Below are positions 1 to 5,071 of a DNA stretch of 6,269 nucleotides, in pieces. How positions within the stretch are numbered: the first letter of the stretch is position 1; the number at the start of each line of letters is the position of its first letter. The position numbers and the translations under genes were made by a program. The DNA comes from Planctomycetota bacterium (GTDB lineage: Bacteria; Planctomycetota; Phycisphaerae; Sedimentisphaerales; Anaerobacaceae). Location: positions 1-6,269 of the forward strand of contig JABMRO010000552.1 in NCBI GenBank assembly GCA_013202635.1, written 5' to 3'. The notes under the pieces are model-generated. The model saw nothing but the letters and a program-made list of their open reading frames with translations. It was not told the DNA's origin and did no database searches.

Positions 1-840
1 GGATTAGGTGATGTGCTGGCTGAGCATATCAACGATGTGGAGTTCCACAATATCAATACGCCATTCGGCAGGCCAAGTACACCCATTATGGTCGGCAGGA
101 TAGGACAAAAGCGAGTTGCATTTTTGAATCGTCACGGCAAGGGGCATAGATTTTCGCCGAGCGAGGTGCCGTTCGCTGCCAATATTTTCGCCCTGAAGAA
201 ACTCGGCGTCCATACGGTAATAGGTAGTGGAGCGGTTGGGTCGCTTCGGGAGGAAATCGCTCCGAAAAATCTTGTTATTATTGATCAGTTTATTGATAAG
301 ACGTTCAAACGTGTAAGCAGTTTTTTCGGAGGTTTCGGGACGGTGCACTGCGAGATGGCTCAGCCGGTTTGCGGACGCGTGCGAGAGATACTTATCGAGA
401 CGGCCAAAGGTATCGATATAAAGACACATCCGAAAGGCACATACGTATGTATGGAAGGGCCGCAATTTTCAACGCGGGCCGAATCACTTATGCACCAAAG
501 CTGGGGGGCTGATTTGATTGGTATGACCGCTATGCCGGAAGCGAAACTCGCCAGAGAGGCTCAAATCTGCTACGTCCTGATTGCCTTAGCCAGCGATTAT
601 GACTGCTGGAAGCCGCACGAAGCACAGAAGAACAAACAGACTCTGCTCAAAGAAATAATCGGCAATCTCCAGGTGGCAACGTGTAATTGTCTGGAACTTG
701 TAAAGGCCGTTTTGGCAAGCAAGCACGAACTTGTTTGTGATGACTGTCACTGTAGAAATAGTCTCGAACTGGCTGTCTGGACAGACCAGAGCCAAATCGC
801 GATGGCTGATAAAGAAAAATTGAAAGTTCTTTTTGAATAG
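1..840 (+). CDS. mtnP: S-methyl-5'-thioadenosine phosphorylase (MTAP), 5'-truncated by window edge
   Basis: This enzyme cleaves 5'-methylthioadenosine with phosphate to adenine and 5-methylthioribose-1-phosphate, in the cytosolic methionine/polyamine salvage pathway. The frame is open from base 1 (279 residues visible) and begins with GLGD, the tail of the family's N-terminal GG[ST]GL phosphate loop, so roughly ten residues and the true start lie upstream; the GTG at 13 is internal. In order I see TPFGRPS (about residues 20-26), the phosphate-site RHGKGH (about 44-49), GSLREEI, IDQFID, the substrate-site EGPQFSTRAES (about 153-163), GMTAMPEAKLARE, and SDYDCW with Asp199 and Asp201. The Asp pair is the mark of 6-aminopurine specificity and separates MTAP from guanine/hypoxanthine purine nucleoside phosphorylases. 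The resemblance to human MTAP runs along most of the length. The C-terminal 40 residues, with several Cys, look lineage-specific. A lipoprotein gene follows 26 nt downstream, probably on the same transcript. Confidence 0.93.
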   Translation, partial: GLGDVLAEHINDVEFHNINTPFGRPSTPIMVGRIGQKRVAFLNRHGKGHRFSPSEVPFAANIFALKKLGVHTVIGSGAVGSLREEIAPKNLVIIDQFIDKTFKRVSSFFGGFGTVHCEMAQPVCGRVREILIETAKGIDIKTHPKGTYVCMEGPQFSTRAESLMHQSWGADLIGMTAMPEAKLAREAQICYVLIALASDYDCWKPHEAQKNKQTLLKEIIGNLQVATCNCLELVKAVLASKHELVCDDCHCRNSLELAVWTDQSQIAMADKEKLKVLFE

Positions 841-866
841 TTCATTTATTGAGAAAGAGAACAAGG

Positions 867-1244
867 ATGAAAAGAGCGGCTCAAAAAATATTCGTTTTGG
901 CAGTCTGTATTTTTGTTATTTCGATTACGGGCTGTGGTCAGCCGGAACCACCCAGTGTGAAAAAGAGCAGACTAATAGCCGTTGAAAATATGAGATTAAA
1001 AAAGGAATTAGAGCTGCGCAACAGCCAAATCGAAAGATTAACAAAGCTGCATAACAAGCAGAGCAAAGAGCAGGATAAGCTGCTTGCCGAATGTATGCAG
1101 GAAAAAGAGAGTTGGAAACAGAAGGCACAACAAAACATCAGAAAACAGGTAAAAGGCGTTTTTGACGCTGTTATGGAACAAAACGCAAAACTGCTTGAGG
1201 AAAACGAAAAACTCAAAGCACAAATAAAGAAACTCCAGAACTAA
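867..1244 (+). CDS. Small coiled-coil lipoprotein, unknown function
   Basis: A 125-residue protein that I do not recognise as a named family. It opens with a lipoprotein signal: MKRAAQK, a hydrophobic stretch of about 15 residues, then the lipobox ITGC with Cys22 as the predicted lipidated residue. The mature part is almost entirely charged and helical. Heptad-like leucine/isoleucine spacing occurs in two blocks, about residues 35-65 and about 100-125, the latter with a leucine-zipper look (LLEENEKLKAQIKKLQ). It is therefore probably anchored to a membrane and oligomeric on the periplasmic side. I chose the ATG at 867 because a purine-rich GAGAAAGAG ribosome-binding stretch (851-859) sits 7 nt before it. 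A TTG at 849 would add six residues but has no ribosome site. It lies 26 nt after mtnP, suggesting co-transcription, though no functional link is evident. Confidence 0.8.
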   Translation: MKRAAQKIFVLAVCIFVISITGCGQPEPPSVKKSRLIAVENMRLKKELELRNSQIERLTKLHNKQSKEQDKLLAECMQEKESWKQKAQQNIRKQVKGVFDAVMEQNAKLLEENEKLKAQIKKLQN

Positions 1245-1249
1245 TTCAA

Positions 1250-1272
1250 TTTCAGAGCAGAATCATCTGAAA
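1250..1272. terminator. Possible bidirectional terminator hairpin between convergent genes
   Basis: A perfect 7-bp inverted repeat, TTTCAGA and TCTGAAA, encloses a 9-nt loop. It lies in the 67-bp gap between the lipoprotein stop (1244) and the pyrG stop (1312), so it could serve both strands. The stem is AT-rich and neither side has a clean U-run, so it would be a weak intrinsic terminator. Placement is the main support. Confidence 0.3.
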
Positions 1273-1311
1273 CACTTTAGATTTTGGCCGAACAACTAAT
1301 CATCGCAGATT

Positions 1312-3072
1312 TCATACCTTTTGGACAGCCTTTATGCAATCGGGCAGCTTTTCATCCGGGTAATGTTTTTGCATCGCCGCCGCGACAAGCCCCACGAACA
1401 TCGGTTGTGGTTTAAGCGGTCTGGAAGTCAGGCAGGGATGGGCCTGAGTGCCCACAAAAAACGGGTGGCCTGGAAGCTCAAGTATCTGCATAATCGGCTG
1501 ATTAGGTGCTTTACCGGAAAAGACCAGGCCGGCCTTTTCCATTTGTTCGATATAGCGAGGGTCAACTTCGTAACGGTGCCTGAAACGCATTCTGACCGAA
1601 TTTGTTTTACCAAAAAGCTCCCAGGCCAGCGTCTGAGGTTTTATTTCTATATCCCTTCCGCCAAGCCGCATATTTCCGCCCAGACCCTCTATTTTTTTCT
1701 GCTCAGGCAATATGTCGATTACAGGCTCTGAGCAATCCGGCTCAATCTCGGTGCTGTTGGCCTGTGCCAGGCCGCAAACGTTACGCGCAAATTCAATTAC
1801 AGCCATTTGAAAGCCGAAGCATAACCCGAGATAGGGCATATTATTTTCTCTGGCATATTTTACACAGGTGATTTTACCTTCGGCGCCCCGGGTTCCGAAG
1901 CCGCCCGGGACAATAATTCCATCCACGTCGGCCAGGTTTTCAGCAGCGTTTTTATCGGTGATTGAGGTCGTTTCAATCCATTTTATTTTGACGTCCGCGG
2001 CCAAAGCAATACCGGCGTGTTCGAGGGCATTGATTATCGAGGCGTAACTGTCACGGACTGATGTATATTTGCCCGTGATGCCGATGGTAATCCGGCGTTT
2101 GGCAGAGCCGATTCTGTCGGTGAAATCGCACCATTTTGCCCAGGCCTTGCGTTCCTGGCGAAGTTTGATTCTGTCCTCTATCTTGAGCAGTCTGGCAACC
2201 TCGAAATCCATGCCGACCTCTCTGAGCATAGCCGGTATCATATATATACTGGCCGAATCCGGCAGACTTATGACCCTTTCAAACGGGACATTGCTATAGA
2301 CACTTATTTTCTGCCGTATCTTGTTTGTGGTCGGATTGGCTGCCCTGCAGGCAACGATATCCGGCTGAACACCTAACTGCATAAGCTGCTTGATTCCTAA
2401 TTGTGCCGCCTTTGATTTCTGCTCACCGAGCGTCTTAGGCTCCAGTATATAAGTGAGGGCGACGAAGCAACAACTGTCCGGCCCCTCCTCGTATGCCAGC
2501 TCGCGCATCGCCTCGATATAGTAGGCATTTTCCAAATCGCCGACGGTCCCGCCGATTTCCACGAAAACAATATCGGCATCGGATTCCATCGCCAATTGAC
2601 GCAATTTCCATTTCACCTCGCCGGTAACGTGAGGAATCATCTGGACGTCCCTGCCGAGATAGTCGCCGTGACGTTCCTTGTTGAGAATCGAGCTGAATAT
2701 CTGCCCGCTCGTAGTGAAATTCGCCTTGCTCAAATTCTGGTCGAGCATCCTCTCGTAAGTGCCCAAATCCATATCGCATTCCATACCGTCATCGAGCACA
2801 AATACCTCGCCGTGCCGGTATGGATTAAGCGTCCCGGAATCTATATTCAAATAACCCTCAAGCTTGATAGGAGCAACTTTAAGACCTTTGTCCTGCATCA
2901 GCTTGGCAAGACAGGAAGAAAATATCCCCTTACCCAGCCCGCTCATAACGGTACCCATAACGAAACAATAGCGGGTCTTCCCTTTTCTATACCCTTCCGG
3001 CATAGGTGAGAAAAATTCACTCTCAGTGGAAGTATCACTGACAGATGCTAATAATCCATTATCGTTTGACAT
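1312..3072 (-). CDS. pyrG: CTP synthase, divergent, with altered glutaminase triad
   Basis: CTP synthase aminates UTP to CTP using ATP and glutamine-derived ammonia in the cytosol. At 586 residues it has both domains in the usual order. The synthetase domain has the P-loop GLGKGI (45-50), Lys70, HGEVFV, DMDLG with Asp102, KERHGDYLG, VEIGGTVGD with Glu172 and KSKAAQ (219-224). The class I glutaminase domain has GGFGTRG (390-396), Cys418 as nucleophile, GGNMRLGG (465-472), RHRYEV (498-503) and His545. Oddities: the catalytic-triad Glu after His is Cys547 (HPC), the nucleophile elbow reads CFG rather than CLG, KLDPY is KLEGY (70-74), VSSLGKG is MSGLGKG, and about 30 Ser/Thr/acidic residues precede the usual start. 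The ATG at 3072 has AAAAAGG 9 nt upstream (3082-3088), and Met24 lacks a comparable site, so I keep the long form. It lies downstream of kdsB and the pseudopilin-like gene on the same strand. The assignment is firm; full glutaminase activity is not. Confidence 0.93.
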   Translation of the reverse strand: MSNDNGLLASVSDTSTESEFFSPMPEGYRKGKTRYCFVMGTVMSGLGKGIFSSCLAKLMQDKGLKVAPIKLEGYLNIDSGTLNPYRHGEVFVLDDGMECDMDLGTYERMLDQNLSKANFTTSGQIFSSILNKERHGDYLGRDVQMIPHVTGEVKWKLRQLAMESDADIVFVEIGGTVGDLENAYYIEAMRELAYEEGPDSCCFVALTYILEPKTLGEQKSKAAQLGIKQLMQLGVQPDIVACRAANPTTNKIRQKISVYSNVPFERVISLPDSASIYMIPAMLREVGMDFEVARLLKIEDRIKLRQERKAWAKWCDFTDRIGSAKRRITIGITGKYTSVRDSYASIINALEHAGIALAADVKIKWIETTSITDKNAAENLADVDGIIVPGGFGTRGAEGKITCVKYARENNMPYLGLCFGFQMAVIEFARNVCGLAQANSTEIEPDCSEPVIDILPEQKKIEGLGGNMRLGGRDIEIKPQTLAWELFGKTNSVRMRFRHRYEVDPRYIEQMEKAGLVFSGKAPNQPIMQILELPGHPFFVGTQAHPCLTSRPLKPQPMFVGLVAAAMQKHYPDEKLPDCIKAVQKV

Positions 3073-3115
3073 AATTCCAAGCCTTTTTCTTTTTACTTTT
3101 TGCCAACATATTTAA

Positions 3116-3132
3116 TCCCGATTTTTGCGGGA
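3116..3132 (-). terminator. Weak hairpin between pseudopilin-like gene and pyrG
   Basis: TCCCG and CGGGA form a 5-bp GC-rich stem with a 7-nt loop, 5 nt after the stop of the pseudopilin-like gene. On the minus strand the hairpin is followed by ATTAAATATGTT rather than a run of T, so termination would be partial at best. It could instead be an intercistronic stem that sets the ratio of pyrG to the upstream genes. Confidence 0.22.
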
Positions 3133-3137
3133 ATTTT

Positions 3138-3968
3138 CTATTCTCTATATTTCCACTCAAAATTACATATGTCGTCCGCCGTACCGTACAAGCCATCTTT
3201 ACCCGCGGATATTAGAATAAAAGAATCTTCCCGATTAGGTTTGCTTGCTGTGCTAACATTCCTGTCCTTTGTCATTTCATAGAATATTCTGGGATTCGTA
3301 AATAATGGGTGTTTTTTATTTGGTTTCCACGGAATTCCAAGAGAAAGCAGAGTATGATTATCTTTATAATTGTAAATGTTTTTCGGATTATCCGGATTGT
3401 TGACATCATGTTCAGTATGTGAAGTGTCCGCCTTGTAGTAAAGTATGGGCATACCTATTTTTTTACCTGAGTGACGTTTCTTTGGATATTCATCACATAA
3501 AACAAAATCATTTCTATTAAAAGAACCTGTATTTCCTGAGCCGTAAATATCTAATAATCTGTAAGCGTTTGCAGTTTCGTCCTGTAAGATTGGTCCTATT
3601 CTGGCGTTTGTGTTATCGGTTTGAGGATTGACAGGGTATAATTGCCTTGTATTTGTTGCATCCATGCCATCTGCTCTGAAGACTGAGTCAGGATGAAAAC
3701 CCAACATGTCCCTTCCCATCATTGCTTCGCAAAGCTTCATCGCACCGCAATACGGTTGTCCATTTGGATCCAGAGCCTCAGATGGTGGATAACCGTTGTT
3801 CTCATTATTGAAAAGTTCAATGCCGGCCTGGATGCTATTAAACTGTACTTTTTGATAATGTTTTTTTACGGACTTCTTGAGGTTACTATAAGCCTGTACA
3901 CAAATAACGATACCACAAATAGCAATAAACGTAAAAACGATGAGAATTATTTTTTTATTTCTGCTCAT
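3138..3968 (-). CDS. Membrane-anchored pseudopilin-like (GspG-like) protein
   Basis: A 276-residue protein with one N-terminal membrane segment (about residues 7-24, after MSRNKK) and a soluble, probably extracytoplasmic, remainder. After the anchor comes a helix and IQAGIELFNNENNGYPPS (about 47-64), a pattern seen in type II secretion major pseudopilins. The protein ends with ISAGKDGLYGTADDICNF (253-270), which resembles the Asp-rich calcium loop near the GspG C-terminus. There is no G-F-x-L-x-E prepilin-peptidase site, so it is unlikely to be processed or packed as a normal pseudopilin. Proteins of this style are common in planctomycetes, usually with no known role. The ATG at 3968 lies 14 nt inside the end of kdsB, implying translational coupling; its ribosome site (AAAAGATATAAGA) is weak. 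The gene is visibly AT-rich: 22 of 60 bases are G/C in 3541-3600, against 36 of 60 in pyrG at 2461-2520. Confidence 0.72.
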   Translation of the reverse strand: MSRNKKIILIVFTFIAICGIVICVQAYSNLKKSVKKHYQKVQFNSIQAGIELFNNENNGYPPSEALDPNGQPYCGAMKLCEAMMGRDMLGFHPDSVFRADGMDATNTRQLYPVNPQTDNTNARIGPILQDETANAYRLLDIYGSGNTGSFNRNDFVLCDEYPKKRHSGKKIGMPILYYKADTSHTEHDVNNPDNPKNIYNYKDNHTLLSLGIPWKPNKKHPLFTNPRIFYEMTKDRNVSTASKPNREDSFILISAGKDGLYGTADDICNFEWKYRE

Positions 3969-4794
3969 TCTTATATCTTTTCACAAATTCGGCGTATTGC
4001 TCGGGCGTGTCTATCCCATCGCAGGTGTGCTCGACCTTGCCGACAAGGATGTTATAGCCGTTTTCAATTACCCGCAACTGTTCGAGTTTTTCGATTTTTT
4101 CCAGCGGCGTCTGCGGTAATGTTGTTATTTTCAATAGAAACTCTTTGCGATAAGCGTAAATACCGAGATGCCGCAAATACTGCCCGACGTTTCCTACGCC
4201 GGATTCGTCCCTGTCATAAGGAATAGGCAATCGTGAAAAGTAAATCGCCTTGCCAATTTCGTATTGCATACTGTCATTCCTGCGAAAGCAGGAATCCATT
4301 TTTTCTTTCTCACAATACGCATCACGCACGACGCACGACGATATTATGACCTTAACAATATTCGGATCGGCAACCTGCCCAGCGTCCTGGAAATCAGCGG
4401 AGAGCGTTGCCATCGGGTAATCCGGATTATCTATCAGAAGCCGGGCAAGATAGTCAATATTATCCGGGTCGATTTCCGGCTCGTCCGCCTGAAGGTTCAC
4501 GATAATATCAACATCAAGGTCGGCAACTGCTTCGGCAATGCGGTCGGTCCCGCTCTTGTGATCGACCGAGGTCAGGACACAAGCGGCGCCGAAGCTATCA
4601 GCGGCGGCAACAACCTTTTCGTCGTCGGCGGCTATGATTACCTTTTCGGGCAGTTTAGCAAGGCAGGCCTGTTCGTATGTGTGCTGGATGAGGAATTTGC
4701 CTGTATCTTTAGCGAGAACTTTCGCGGCGAATCTGGTAGAACTGAAACGGGCCGGTATAACTGCTAAAATTTTCACTCTGGTCAAAACTTTCAC
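3955..4794 (-). CDS. kdsB: 3-deoxy-manno-octulosonate cytidylyltransferase (CMP-KDO synthetase) with in-frame repeat insertion
   Basis: KdsB joins CTP and KDO to form CMP-KDO and diphosphate, activating the sugar for addition to lipid A in LPS assembly; it is cytosolic. The family signature is clear: AVIPARFSSTRF (11-22), GKFLIQHTYEQA, DHKSGTDRIAE (78-88), VNLQADEPEI (99-108) with the metal-site Asp/Glu, DPNIVKVI, YFSRLPIPYDRD (185-196), LGIYAYR, LEKIEKLEQLR and DGIDTPE near the C-terminus. Two things are odd. The usual RLPGK of the nucleotide site is RFAAK (21-25), and residues 153-178 are an extra block with no counterpart in typical enzymes, encoded by a palindromic repeat plus 7-nt tandem repeats. 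Removing those 26 residues, and the first six, gives about 247 residues, the normal family length. The GTG at 4794 is the longest start; GTG at 4776 (MKILAVIPAR) matches the family better, and neither has a strong ribosome site. It heads a block with the pseudopilin-like gene and pyrG. Confidence 0.93.
   Translation of the reverse strand: MKVLTRVKILAVIPARFSSTRFAAKVLAKDTGKFLIQHTYEQACLAKLPEKVIIAADDEKVVAAADSFGAACVLTSVDHKSGTDRIAEAVADLDVDIIVNLQADEPEIDPDNIDYLARLLIDNPDYPMATLSADFQDAGQVADPNIVKVIISSCVVRDAYCEKEKMDSCFRRNDSMQYEIGKAIYFSRLPIPYDRDESGVGNVGQYLRHLGIYAYRKEFLLKITTLPQTPLEKIEKLEQLRVIENGYNILVGKVEHTCDGIDTPEQYAEFVKRYKNEQK
4260..4319. repeat. 7-bp inverted repeats framing the kdsB palindrome
   Basis: CGTATTG (4260-4266) and CAATACG (4313-4319) are perfect inverted repeats bounding a 60-bp unit with the GAAA-loop palindrome between them. 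They could be short terminal inverted repeats of a miniature element, or a chance match. The heptamer array overlaps the right copy. Confidence 0.4.
4274..4298. repeat. Dispersed-type palindromic repeat (REP-like)
   Basis: ATTCCTGC (4276-4283) and GCAGGAAT (4288-4295) form a perfect 8-bp stem closed by a GAAA tetraloop, flanked by GTC on the left and CCA on the right. This matches the widespread GTCATTCC-GC-GAAA-GC-GGAATCCA palindrome. Only one copy occurs in this window, so dispersal in this genome is inferred from the known repeat, not seen. Confidence 0.72.
4317..4337. repeat. Three 7-nt tandem repeats (ACGCAYS-like)
   Basis: ACGCATC, ACGCACG and ACGCACG follow each other with a decaying fourth unit, ACGATAT, at 4338-4344. 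The array lies inside the extra block of kdsB. A 7-nt unit is not a multiple of three, so the frame is preserved only because three units make 21 nt. Confidence 0.6.
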
Positions 4795-4846
4795 GCTGGT
4801 TTAATCTTTTTTCCGGACAAGTAGTAACAACACAGGGAACACAAAT

Positions 4847-4865
4847 GCCGCGATGCCGGTGCGGC
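4847..4865 (-). other. Candidate hairpin in kdsB 5' leader
   Basis: GCCGC (4847-4851) and GCGGC (4861-4865) can pair across a 9-nt loop within the predicted untranslated leader of kdsB, between the promoter at 4889-4917 and the start codon. It may affect mRNA stability or initiation. The stem is short, and no known riboswitch is recognisable. Confidence 0.25.
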
Positions 4866-4888
4866 CTCGAAATTCCAACTGGGTATTT

Positions 4889-4917
4889 ATCATAGAATGT
4901 AAAAAGAGACTTGTCAA
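4889..4917 (-). promoter_or_regulatory. Sigma70-like promoter for kdsB block
   Basis: On the minus strand, TTGACA (4917-4912) is followed after exactly 17 nt by TATGAT (4894-4889), which is a perfect -35 box and a 5-of-6 -10 box. Transcription would start near 4882, giving a leader of roughly 90-105 nt before kdsB. It probably drives kdsB, the pseudopilin-like gene and, unless the weak hairpin stops it, pyrG. Confidence 0.7.
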
Positions 4918-5008
4918 CAGAGTCTGTCAGAAATATTTTCTTTTTATCTTATATTATCCAAACCGGGCTCTTTTGAGTTGTCATGCCGGCCAAAGCAGAT
5001 ATACTTTC

Positions 5009-5037
5009 TTGACTAAAGGATGTTGACTTTTTAATAT
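5009..5037 (+). promoter_or_regulatory. Promoter candidate for sugar ABC transporter genes
   Basis: TTGACT (5009-5014) and TAATAT (5032-5037) are separated by 17 nt, upstream of the binding-protein gene. A second TTGACT lies at 5023-5028 but lacks a well-spaced -10 box: TAAAAT at 5049-5054 is 20 nt away. The two copies, 14 nt apart, could be overlapping promoters or half-sites. No clear sugar-repressor operator is visible. Confidence 0.45.
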
Positions 5038-5071
5038 TGTTGCCTAAATAAAATTTCAGGGAGCCAGAATT

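Larger units (their letters stand above)
4261..4338 (-). repeat. 78-nt in-frame repeat insertion inside kdsB
   Basis: These 78 nt encode kdsB residues 153-178, which are absent from ordinary KdsB proteins. Deleting them leaves ISEIG between KVI and KAIYFSR, the same spacing as LDAEG in the E. coli enzyme. The block holds a palindrome (4276-4295) whose translation contains DSCFRRND, a version of the DSxFRxND string typical of a dispersed GTCATTCC...GGAATCCA repeat found in many bacterial genomes, followed by 7-nt tandem repeats. The boundaries are inferred from protein alignment by eye. I see no clear target-site duplication. Confidence 0.75.

Noticed and set aside
13..15. GTG as the start of the mtnP gene
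   Set aside because: The preceding codons read GLGD, part of the conserved N-terminal phosphate loop, so the true start is before the window.
4..465. Minus-strand open frame opposite mtnP
   Set aside because: The plus strand here encodes unmistakable MTAP motifs; the antisense frame has no recognisable domain.
849..866. TTG start extending the lipoprotein by six residues
   Set aside because: No ribosome-binding sequence lies upstream of it, while GAGAAAGAG is well placed for the ATG at 867, and the signal peptide is complete from there.
3138..3968. A true secreted pseudopilin (GspG/GspH) of a type II secretion operon
   Set aside because: There is no prepilin-peptidase motif at the N-terminus and no other secretion genes in the window; only pseudopilin-like is justified.
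3693..4226. Plus-strand open frame of 177 codons across the pseudopilin/kdsB overlap
   Set aside because: It is antisense to two recognisable genes, has no family resemblance, and is low-complexity in composition.
4317..4344. CRISPR array
   Set aside because: The units are only 7 nt, tandem without spacers, and lie inside a coding region.
4264..4767. Plus-strand open frame opposite kdsB, beginning MHTVIPAKAGIHFF
   Set aside because: Its first residues are simply the opposite-strand translation of the palindromic repeat, and the rest is antisense to well-conserved KdsB motifs.
4795..5071. A small gene or riboswitch in the divergent intergenic region
   Set aside because: I found no frame with a ribosome site and no known aptamer pattern; only promoter elements and a short hairpin are supportable.
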